A stretch of DNA of 5,510 nt from Patescibacteria group bacterium. GTDB taxonomy: Bacteria; Patescibacteriota; Gracilibacteria; UM-FILTER-43-11. The notes under the pieces were generated by a model. That model saw only the letters and a program-made list of their open reading frames with translations. It made no database searches and had not been told where the DNA came from. Every line of letters begins with the position of its first letter. The first letter of the stretch is position 1. Positions 1 to 5,510 of this stretch are shown here, one piece after another. The stretch spans positions 1-5,510 of the forward strand of contig JAJDCF010000091.1 of assembly GCA_029260955.1 (NCBI GenBank), read 5' to 3'. The translations under genes were made by a program, and so were the position numbers.

Positions 1-2391
1 AATGCCGGTTACAAAAATAGACTCACGCATGGAACGGAAATTATAGGTGCCCACAATAACCATAGTAACAATTGTCGCAAAAACCATGGTTCTGGCGTGA
101 TCCACTGCCATTGCAGGGTCCTGGCTTATTAAGATTATAAATGATAGAAGGGCCATAAATATGGCGACACCAAAGATGAGCATGGCGTTTCCACGGTTCA
201 AAATGGACTCGTTGGCGGGGCGTGGTGGCTTGGTCATTAGCTGTCCGTGGGCCCTGTCCAGCCCAAGTCCTATGGCAGGCATCTCTTCGTCAAAGGCGTT
301 AATAAATAGAATCTGAATGGCCAGAAGGGGCAGGAATTCGAAATCAAAAAAGATGATTCCCAGAAGAATTAAAATGACTTCGGTGAAATTTCTGGATATC
401 AAATAGCCAGTGAATTTTTCGATATTTTGATAAATGCGTCGGCCTTCTTCAACCGCTATAACAATGGTCGCGAAGTTATCATCCTGAAGAATCATGTCGG
501 CTGCTTGTCTGCTTACATCGGTTCCTTTAATACCCATAGCAATACCGATGTCGGCCTTTTTAAGGGCAGGGGCGTCGTTCACGCCATCGCCAGTCATGGC
601 GACTATTTCCCCAGCTTTTTTGAGCAAATCGACGATTCGAAGTTTGTGTTCGGGTTGAGTTCTGGCAAAAATACGAACTGTTTTGAGCTCTTTCGAAAGT
701 TCTTTATCGGTCATTTCTTCCAATTCCTCGCCAGTAAGGGCCAATTCCTTTCCTGTGATTAATCCAATTTGTTTGGCGATAGAAAGGGCGGTTTCTTTGT
801 TGTCGCCGGTGATCATGACCACTCTCATGCCGGCGGTCCTGGCTACACGAAGGGCCTCCGGTACTTCATCTCGGGCAGGGTCCCGCATAGCAACAAGTCC
901 AAGAAAGATCAGGTCTTTTTCAATATTTTTTCCGGGAATGGATTTTTGATCTTCATCTTTGGTAGCGATAGCAAGGATTCTGAGGGCATTTTTCGCGAAT
1001 TTTTGGTTCTGTTTTAAGATTAGTTCGCGGTCTTTTTTGGTGAGCTTTTTCCGTCGACCATCAATCAATTGGTGGCTACATTTTTCCAAAATTACCTCGG
1101 GTGCGCCCTTGCTGCATATTTTATGACCACCTTTTACTTTATGAATGGTCGTCATCATTTTTCTGGTGGCGGTAAAAAATATCTCTTCTACGCGCTTGTT
1201 GGCTTCTTCAAGTTTTTCTTTTTGTAGGCCAGCTTTTTCTCCCATGGTGATCAGGGCGACTTCGGTGGGGTCACCGACTGGCAGGAAGTTACCTTCATCA
1301 TCTTCTCTTAAATTGCCGTTGTTACAGAGTAAGGCAGCCTGAAAGAATTCTTTCCATTTGGAAGTGCTTGTATTTTTTCTTCCTTCTGTAAAATCACCTT
1401 TCGGTTTGTAGCCCAGTCCGCTGATGCTGATGATTCTGTTATCGATAAAGAGTTTTTGCACGGTCATCTCGTTTTGAGTGAGCGTACCGGTTTTGTCGGT
1501 GCAAATAACGGTGGTACTTCCCAGTGTTTCGACGGCCATCATGCGTCGAATAACCGCGTTTTGCTTGGCCATCTTCCTCATACCAAAAGACAGGGCCAAA
1601 GTCATGGTTAAGGGTAGGCCTTCTGGCACGGCGGCGACAGCCAAAGCCAAGGCTACGATCAGCATTTGGGTGGTGGAGATGCCTTTGACCACTCCAATAA
1701 ATAGTATTAGACCAGTTACCGAAAGGGCGATTATAGCTAGCACTTTGCCAAGCCTGTCCATTCTTTTTTGAAGTGGGGTGATTTCCTCTTTTTCTTGAAC
1801 GAGAGTTGCTATGCCACCTAGCTTTGTTTCCATGCCGGTCTTTGTAACCTTAGCCAAACAACGTCCGTAAACCACTTGGGTTCCGGCATAGATTAATTCT
1901 TTTTTGTGCTTGTGAACAGAGACAGATTCACCAGTTAGCTGAGATTCATCAATTTCTAGATTGTTAACGTCAATCGTTTCAGCATCGGCAGGAACTTGAT
2001 CACCCATTTCTAGCGACAAAATATCACCAGGTACCACTTCCCTCACTTCGATTTGCATTAAGTTGCCGTCTCGAATAACTGTCGTAAGTGGCTTCATGAT
2101 GCCCTTCAGGGCCTCCATGACACGTTCGGCTTTGTATTCCTGAATAAAGCCCATGATGATGACAAAGGCAATGATGAAGTTGATGACCCAGAAGTTTAGC
2201 TCTTCACCAATTACATAAGATATGACTGATGCAACGATCAGAATCCAAACGATGACGTTTGAAAGTTGCCTGACTAAAAGAGCAAGTGTTGTCCACTGAC
2301 GTTTTTTTTCTAGCTCATTGAAGCCGTATTTTTTTAACAACTTAACAGCTTCATTGCTGGATATGCCGGAGAGTTTTTTTGATGTGGACAA
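1..2391 (-). CDS. P2-type cation-transporting ATPase (Ca2+-ATPase-like), 3' end beyond window
   Basis: This is an ATP-driven cation pump of the inner membrane, most like SERCA/PMR1-type Ca2+ ATPases; 797 residues are visible and the frame is open to the left edge. Domains in order: cation-transporter N-terminus (GISSNEA, residues 9-15); helices M1-M2 (about 36-85); actuator loop with TGES (153-156); M3-M4 (about 217-275) with PEGLP (256-260); phosphorylation motif DKTGTLT with Asp299; nucleotide-binding domain with DPTEVAL (374-380), FTATRK (406-411) and KGAP (428-431); TGD (528-530); hinge TGDGVNDAPAL (600-610); M5-M8 (about 665-785). M9-M10 should lie outside the window. Possible ion ligands are Glu257 (M4), Asn668 and Glu671 (M5) and Asn698 (M6). 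M6 reads NAFDEEMPA where SERCA has NLVTDGLPA, so Ca2+ specificity is likely but not certain. The start is TTG: an in-frame TAA lies just upstream, and the next in-frame ATG (residue 80) would remove M1. Translation is probably coupled to the preceding gene. Confidence 0.95.
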   Translation of the reverse strand, partial: MSTSKKLSGISSNEAVKLLKKYGFNELEKKRQWTTLALLVRQLSNVIVWILIVASVISYVIGEELNFWVINFIIAFVIIMGFIQEYKAERVMEALKGIMKPLTTVIRDGNLMQIEVREVVPGDILSLEMGDQVPADAETIDVNNLEIDESQLTGESVSVHKHKKELIYAGTQVVYGRCLAKVTKTGMETKLGGIATLVQEKEEITPLQKRMDRLGKVLAIIALSVTGLILFIGVVKGISTTQMLIVALALAVAAVPEGLPLTMTLALSFGMRKMAKQNAVIRRMMAVETLGSTTVICTDKTGTLTQNEMTVQKLFIDNRIISISGLGYKPKGDFTEGRKNTSTSKWKEFFQAALLCNNGNLREDDEGNFLPVGDPTEVALITMGEKAGLQKEKLEEANKRVEEIFFTATRKMMTTIHKVKGGHKICSKGAPEVILEKCSHQLIDGRRKKLTKKDRELILKQNQKFAKNALRILAIATKDEDQKSIPGKNIEKDLIFLGLVAMRDPARDEVPEALRVARTAGMRVVMITGDNKETALSIAKQIGLITGKELALTGEELEEMTDKELSKELKTVRIFARTQPEHKLRIVDLLKKAGEIVAMTGDGVNDAPALKKADIGIAMGIKGTDVSRQAADMILQDDNFATIVIAVEEGRRIYQNIEKFTGYLISRNFTEVILILLGIIFFDFEFLPLLAIQILFINAFDEEMPAIGLGLDRAHGQLMTKPPRPANESILNRGNAMLIFGVAIFMALLSFIILISQDPAMAVDHARTMVFATIVTMVIVGTYNFRSMRESIFVTGI

Positions 2392-2394
2392 TTT

Positions 2395-2399
2395 TCCTT
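2395..2399 (-). promoter_or_regulatory. Ribosome binding site of the ATPase, overlapping the upstream stop codon
   Basis: On the minus strand the sequence reads TAAGGAAAATTG. AAGGA is the only recognisable Shine-Dalgarno sequence in the window, and its first two bases are the last two of the preceding gene's TAA stop. Only three bases separate it from the TTG start, which is short. The arrangement implies that ribosomes finishing the small membrane protein re-initiate on the ATPase. It also supports TTG at 2391 as the start. Confidence 0.6.
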
Positions 2400-2781
2400 A
2401 AGCTAAAAATCCGAAGTATCCAAATACAAGACCGAATGCGAGCGCAAAAAGACTCCAAATCCGTTCATTCTTCGCCATCCTATTGGCTAATGAAAGCATT
2501 GTCTTTGGAAAAGCAATAAAAATAACACCTTCAACTACAGCAATCCATCCAAGAAGTGTAACAAGTACAGGCCAACCTTTTACCCAAATATTGTGATAAC
2601 TCACAAGAGAAGTTCCGGCAATTACCGCAAAAATCCCCACCCACAACGTAAATCCAGCTGATTTTTTATAACTTTCAATCATTTCCTTACTATTAAGCTG
2701 CCCCGTCATCATGCCAATACTAAGAGGTATATAGATAAGTGCAACAACTCTTGCCATGAAAATTGAAATTTCATTTTCCAT
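2398..2781 (-). CDS. Small four-helix membrane protein, second of a paralogous pair, function unknown
   Basis: This is a 127-residue hydrophobic protein with four likely membrane helices (about 6-26, 43-62, 71-91 and 109-126) and no signal peptide separate from helix 1. A HNIWVK motif (63-68) lies between helices 2 and 3, GVIF-AFP closes helix 3, and the last helix contains FGYFGF. I recall similar small membrane proteins with a HNIW motif from many bacteria but know of no assigned function. No catalytic residues are evident. It is about 40% identical to the gene before it (51 matches in a manual alignment), so the two are tandem duplicates. The ATG has only a weak AAGAA upstream, 25 bases after the previous stop. 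Its TAA stop overlaps the ribosome binding site of the P-type ATPase, and the two genes share a reading frame. A sampled line is about 38% GC, below sampled ATPase lines. A role with the pump is inferred from position only. Confidence 0.85.
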   Translation of the reverse strand: MENEISIFMARVVALIYIPLSIGMMTGQLNSKEMIESYKKSAGFTLWVGIFAVIAGTSLVSYHNIWVKGWPVLVTLLGWIAVVEGVIFIAFPKTMLSLANRMAKNERIWSLFALAFGLVFGYFGFLA

Positions 2782-2806
2782 TATATTCTTATTATTTGAT
2801 ATTTTA

Positions 2807-3187
2807 TTAAACTACAAAACCGAAATATCCAAACAAGAGACCAAAAGCAATGACCAGATAACCCCAAGCTTGTACATTTAGATTCTTGTAAAAGCCCTTA
2901 AATGAAGATATCAATTGAGGAAAGGCAAGGAAAATGACTCCTTTGATCAAAATTGCCCAAGCCATGAGCGTGATTAATACAGTCCAGTCCTTTACCCAAA
3001 TATTGTGACTGTTAACAAGCAGTCCTCCAACTAGAATCATAGAGAAACCTGACATTAACACTAGCGCAGGTGATTCTTCGAAATTGGCCATAAGTTTATT
3101 TACATTGAGCTTGCCGCTTATTGCGCCGACTCCCAAAGAAACGTAGAAAACGGCCAAAAGTTTTGCTACTAGAATAGAAAGTTCCAT
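2807..3187 (-). CDS. Small four-helix membrane protein, first of a paralogous pair, function unknown
   Basis: This is a 126-residue integral membrane protein with likely helices at about 5-24, 41-59, 70-89 and 107-125. It shares with its downstream paralogue a HNIWVK motif (61-66), a Trp-rich third helix ending GVIFLAFP (83-90) and a C-terminal FGYFGF (119-124). The conserved His-Asn-Ile-Trp motif just before helix 3 is the best candidate functional site, but no function is known to me. I chose the ATG at 3187 because it aligns with the paralogue's start (MELSILVAK against MENEISIFMAR). An in-frame ATG at 3226 would add 13 polar residues (MVQFSKYLITKTN) and directly abuts the TAA of the SLH gene. 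Neither start has a good Shine-Dalgarno. A sampled line is about 37% GC. Its place between a secreted wall protein and a cation pump suggests an envelope or ion-transport role, which is inference. Confidence 0.85.
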   Translation of the reverse strand: MELSILVAKLLAVFYVSLGVGAISGKLNVNKLMANFEESPALVLMSGFSMILVGGLLVNSHNIWVKDWTVLITLMAWAILIKGVIFLAFPQLISSFKGFYKNLNVQAWGYLVIAFGLLFGYFGFVV

Positions 3188-3216
3188 ATTTGTTTTGGTT
3201 ATTAAATATTTACTAA

Positions 3217-3225
3217 ATTGTACCA
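3217..3225 (-). promoter_or_regulatory. Possible extended -10 promoter for the small membrane proteins and ATPase
   Basis: The minus strand reads TGGTACAAT: a TACAAT hexamer (3217-3222) preceded by an extended -10 TGn element (3223-3225). It lies across the end of the SLH gene and would start transcription roughly 20 to 25 bases before the ATG at 3187. I see no convincing -35 box at 16-18 bases spacing. The call rests on the -10 alone and may be chance in AT-rich DNA. Confidence 0.25.
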
Positions 3226-3226
3226 T

Positions 3227-5119
3227 TTATTGTGGCACACATGCTAATTCTCCGGCTGGTGAAAGGCAGGTTCCTGATATGGTTCCAAATGGAGCCTCAA
3301 ATGAGCATGAATTGCCATTGGATTTTCCGCTACACGCATTGATGGCTTCTTGTGGTGGGCCAGTTTGGCTTCCTCCAGTTGATGATCCACTTGTAGGGCT
3401 TGAGCTGCTTGATGAATTAGCACCGATTTCAGTATCTTCGTTAAAGGTGGCGCCATTTCTTACGCACCTAACGTAATTGTAAATTCTGATTGCGTCCCCT
3501 TGTGGACCATGTCCGTCAGGATAATCATTAGGATCACCAGTTTTCGGATCACTTCTTTGTGCACCTGCACCATGAACATCTATCCATCCGTTACCCATAT
3601 TGCCCAAAGCCCTTCCAAAGGCAACGTATGAGGCGCTCGCTCCACCCATTGCATTGGCATGAGTAGTTCCAGACCAATGCCAAGGATAATCCTTTTTACC
3701 AGCCTCGTTTGTTATTTCGCTGATATCAAAAATTGGATCCAGTGCGGCTGAACTGGTGGTATCAGGACTTCTTGTGTAATCAACAAGTAACTGCAATTCC
3801 TTAACGTTTGGCAACCTCCAGTCGCTATTGCCTGCTAAAGATAAATCTTCACAATGATCAAGGGCTTCTTCCCAATTCAAGCCCTCTTTGCTATCTGCCT
3901 TTTGCCACATTAGACCATTCATATTATCTGTAATGGTTTTATCCCCATTATCAACAAAGTCATTTATTCCATAAGCATTTCCACGGACATAAATCCCAAA
4001 ATACCCATTATTATTCGCAGAAACGGTGGGATAACACTTAATTCTTCCGTCCGCAAAGTTCAGTCCAAAGAAGCACTCCTGACCATTCATAACATCTGAA
4101 ACATAAACGTTACTGCTTATCCATTGTGAATCAATAATACGATCACCAGCCGAAGTATCTCCATATTCAAATCCAAAAACATCATCGTTAATAAAGGGTG
4201 TATTTGCTGAGCTTGCCGAAGGGTCTACATCCTGTCCACTAAAATCAATTAGGGAATAAAGCTCCTTAACCGTGGGGACTCTCCAATCACTAAACCCTGA
4301 TAGGTTGAAGCCGTTAGCTCCTGCAACTCCATCATAGTATTCCTGTTTATTTCCGGGGTCTTGTTGCCACATCAAGCCGGTGACATTATCTGTTACAGTG
4401 CCATCGCCGTTATCCGTATATGATGGTTGAGGCCCAGCGTACTGGGCATCTTGGCCATAAAAACTTGAACTTGGGCATGTTATGGCAGAAGTGCTGTTAT
4501 AACAGCTGTTTTGATTTGTATCCACAGCTCCACCTGAGGTAAGTGAAGCAATATAATCATCTTGAGTTCCATCTTCATATTTGAGTTGCCTGGTGATCAT
4601 GTCCGCCATTTGTCCACGAGTGATTTCGGTTCCGTAATCGTAAATATCATTGGGGATCATGTTTTTCTCTTCCGCTTCATCCACATAACCTTGGTACCAA
4701 GTGTTTCCCTCGGAAATGTCTGCACCATATCCGTTTTCCAGAATCTTAAGTGCCTCTACAAAGTTGATGTTATTGCCTGGTTTAAAAGTGTTGTCGCTGT
4801 AGCCCTTGATGATGCCAAGTTCTTTGGCCTTACATACGTAAGGGGCATACCAGTCGCTTTTTACATCAGTAAAACAATTGCTTCCACTGGGATTGTGGTC
4901 GTTGGCCTCCATAATAATTTTCAGTAGCTCGGCTCGGTTAATCTTGTTATTGGGTCCAAAGCTGCCGTCACTGTATCCCTGAACAATTCCTTGGTCAGAA
5001 ATATAATCAATGGCTGTCTGATACTTATGACCGTCGGTATCAGAAAAACTTGCCGCATTTACGTAAGGCAAAAATACGATTGTCAGAAGTAGTGTGCTGA
5101 CTAGAAGTAGTTTTTTCAT
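3227..5119 (-). CDS. Exported SLH-domain protein with two DUF1566 domains
   Basis: This is a 630-residue secreted, probably wall-attached protein. A signal peptide spans residues 1-22 (Lys-Lys, hydrophobic core, VNA before the likely cut) with no lipobox cysteine. Three SLH repeats follow at about 24-71, 82-130 and 138-182; the first two have clear GYSDGSF and GYSDNTF turns, the third is degenerate. SLH domains bind secondary cell-wall polymers. Two DUF1566 domains follow (about 230-380 and 387-556). Each opens with NGD-T-TDN-GLMWQ (237-252 and 391-406) and carries a WR-P-VKEL motif (279-287 and 434-442); the second ends in the typical YVRCVRNG (549-556). A Ser/Thr/Gly linker (568-588) leads to a four-cysteine module (596-627). 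The 12 cysteines fall evenly among modules, suggesting disulfides outside the cell. The ATG is 10 bases after the TSUP stop with no visible Shine-Dalgarno; the signal peptide supports it. DUF1566 function is poorly defined (surface or adhesion roles have been suggested), so the ligand is unknown. Confidence 0.93.
   Translation of the reverse strand: MKKLLLVSTLLLTIVFLPYVNAASFSDTDGHKYQTAIDYISDQGIVQGYSDGSFGPNNKINRAELLKIIMEANDHNPSGSNCFTDVKSDWYAPYVCKAKELGIIKGYSDNTFKPGNNINFVEALKILENGYGADISEGNTWYQGYVDEAEEKNMIPNDIYDYGTEITRGQMADMITRQLKYEDGTQDDYIASLTSGGAVDTNQNSCYNSTSAITCPSSSFYGQDAQYAGPQPSYTDNGDGTVTDNVTGLMWQQDPGNKQEYYDGVAGANGFNLSGFSDWRVPTVKELYSLIDFSGQDVDPSASSANTPFINDDVFGFEYGDTSAGDRIIDSQWISSNVYVSDVMNGQECFFGLNFADGRIKCYPTVSANNNGYFGIYVRGNAYGINDFVDNGDKTITDNMNGLMWQKADSKEGLNWEEALDHCEDLSLAGNSDWRLPNVKELQLLVDYTRSPDTTSSAALDPIFDISEITNEAGKKDYPWHWSGTTHANAMGGASASYVAFGRALGNMGNGWIDVHGAGAQRSDPKTGDPNDYPDGHGPQGDAIRIYNYVRCVRNGATFNEDTEIGANSSSSSSPTSGSSTGGSQTGPPQEAINACSGKSNGNSCSFEAPFGTISGTCLSPAGELACVPQ
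3452..4432 (-). repeat. Tandem DUF1566 domains of the exported protein
   Basis: Domain 1 (about residues 230-380) and domain 2 (about 387-556) share the order: NGD-T-TDN opening, GLMWQ, a short helix, SDWR(V/L)P-VKEL, then an aromatic region ending in YVR. Domain 1 ends in YVRGN without the usual cysteine and instead has Cys349 and Cys362. Domain 2 pairs Cys423 with Cys552 and carries a Gly/Ala/His-rich stretch (481-540). The copies are well diverged, so this is an old internal duplication. Confidence 0.8.
4565..5050 (-). other. Triple SLH region (cell-wall anchor) of the exported protein
   Basis: This covers residues 24-185 directly after the signal peptide. Repeat 1 runs from FSDTDGHKY through the turn GYSDGSFGP to the helix INRAELLKIIMEA. 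Repeat 2 runs from FTDVKSDWYAPYV through GYSDNTFKPG to INFVEALKIL and holds a cysteine pair (82 and 96). Repeat 3 starts at TWYQGYVDEA, lacks the GYSDG turn (NDIYDYGTE instead) and ends ITRGQMADMITRQL. Three SLH repeats is the usual number for a polymer-binding anchor. Confidence 0.85.
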
Positions 5120-5129
5120 ATTTTTAAAA

Positions 5130-5453
5130 TTAGATCATTAATTTAATGGCGGAAACAATAACGATGACGGCGAAAGCATATTTCATCCAGACTTCACCTT
5201 TTTTGAGTGCGTAATGAACCCCAAGATAACCGCCAATTACATTTCCAGCCATCAGGGTGATGGCAATGGGCCAGTTAACAATATCAGCTTGGATGTAAAT
5301 GACAGCAGAGACAATAAAGCTCAGAAGAAAAGGTAGTTTGCGAGTGGCAGAGCTTTCCATGTAGGTAAGTCCGTAGAAGTGAATCAGTGTGTAGCTGGTT
5401 AGTAATGATGAGCCAGAATTGATTGCTCCTTTGTAGATTCCTATCAATACCAT
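5130..5453 (-). CDS. TauE/SafE (TSUP) permease, C-terminal half, probably truncated
   Basis: These 107 residues match the second half of TauE/SafE-family permeases, which export or import small anions such as sulfite or organosulfonates and are normally about 250 residues with two homologous halves. Seen here: a GIYKG---SG loop motif (5-14), a helix around 42-57, a NW pair (60-61) before a further helix, the family-like GNVIGGYLG segment (70-78), the basic KKGE (84-87) and a last helix (92-106). The ATG at 5453 is the only possible start after an in-frame TGA (5505-5507). It has no Shine-Dalgarno and sits inside what should be a membrane helix. The 17 sense codons between that TGA and this ATG (ending KLKKRFGHLI) still look like the central loop of the family, so homology seems to continue upstream. 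This could be a pseudogene remnant, a frameshifted full gene, or a real half-size protein paired with an N-terminal half outside the window. Substrate unknown. Confidence 0.65.
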   Translation of the reverse strand: MVLIGIYKGAINSGSSLLTSYTLIHFYGLTYMESSATRKLPFLLSFIVSAVIYIQADIVNWPIAITLMAGNVIGGYLGVHYALKKGEVWMKYAFAVIVIVSAIKLMI

Positions 5454-5510
5454 TATTAAATGACCAAAGCGTTTTTTTAGTTTGCTAACATGGATTCGTC
5501 TTATTCATTT

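Larger units (their letters stand above)
2398..3187 (-). repeat. Tandem gene duplication of the small membrane proteins
   Basis: The two adjacent genes align over their whole length with only small gaps, including a two-residue difference near the start. The best-conserved stretches are HNIWVK, the Trp-containing third helix, GVIF-AFP and FGYFGF. Divergence is high (about 60% of residues differ), so the duplication is old, and both copies remain intact. That implies selection for two distinct subunits rather than a recent copy-number change. Confidence 0.8.

Noticed and set aside
427..1771. Several plus-strand reading frames of 65 to 111 codons opposite the ATPase
   Set aside because: They lie wholly antisense to a well-conserved P-type ATPase, lack ribosome binding sites and encode no recognisable protein. 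They are shadows of the real frame.
3190..3226. Possible terminator after the SLH gene (TAAATATTTA palindrome)
   Set aside because: The inverted repeat is only ten A/T bases with no GC stem and no following T-run, so it cannot support an intrinsic terminator call.
3195..3476. Plus-strand 93-codon frame and minus-strand 70-codon frame at the 3' end of the SLH gene
   Set aside because: Both overlap the Ser-rich linker and cysteine module of the real gene in other frames; their composition is a by-product of Ser/Gly codons.
4562..4927. A 121-codon plus-strand frame opposite the SLH repeats
   Set aside because: It is antisense to clear SLH coding sequence, with no ribosome binding site or recognisable domain.
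5505..5507. Recoded UGA (as Gly in Gracilibacteria/SR1 or Trp in code 4) to explain the TSUP interruption
   Set aside because: All four stops in the window are TAA, which would allow recoding. However, the 797- and 630-codon frames use no in-frame TGA despite many Gly codons and numerous Trp codons, so reassignment is unlikely.

Overview
The window is a compact minus-strand gene cluster of five co-directional genes with almost no intergenic space, about 42-45% GC by eye. A secreted S-layer-homology (SLH) protein with two DUF1566 domains, small uncharacterised membrane proteins, weak Shine-Dalgarno sequences and tight packing suggest a bacterium with a Gram-positive-like or candidate-phylum envelope. 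Patescibacteria/CPR is my best guess, but that is inference and no taxonomic marker gene is present.

Layout in transcription order, high to low coordinates. (1) 5453-5130: the C-terminal half of a TauE/SafE (TSUP) transporter, apparently cut off by an in-frame TGA just upstream. (2) 5119-3227: a 630-residue exported protein with a signal peptide, three SLH repeats, two tandem DUF1566 domains, a Ser/Gly/Thr linker and a four-cysteine C-terminal module. (3) and (4) 3187-2807 and 2781-2398: two paralogous four-helix membrane proteins of 126 and 127 residues, about 40% identical in a manual alignment, of unknown function. (5) 2391 to the left edge: the first 797 residues of a P2-type (SERCA/PMR1-like) cation-pumping ATPase, starting at TTG. 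It runs off the window before its last membrane helices.

Gene gaps are 10, 39, 25 and 6 bases, with no obvious terminator between them, so genes 2-5 (perhaps 1-5) are probably co-transcribed. The tightest link is between the second small membrane protein and the ATPase: the stop of one overlaps the ribosome binding site of the other. This makes the small paralogues candidate accessory subunits or regulators of the pump. That is the most promising undescribed element here, but it rests only on position.

The plus strand carries no convincing gene. I saw no tRNA, rRNA, CRISPR array, insertion sequence or phage feature.
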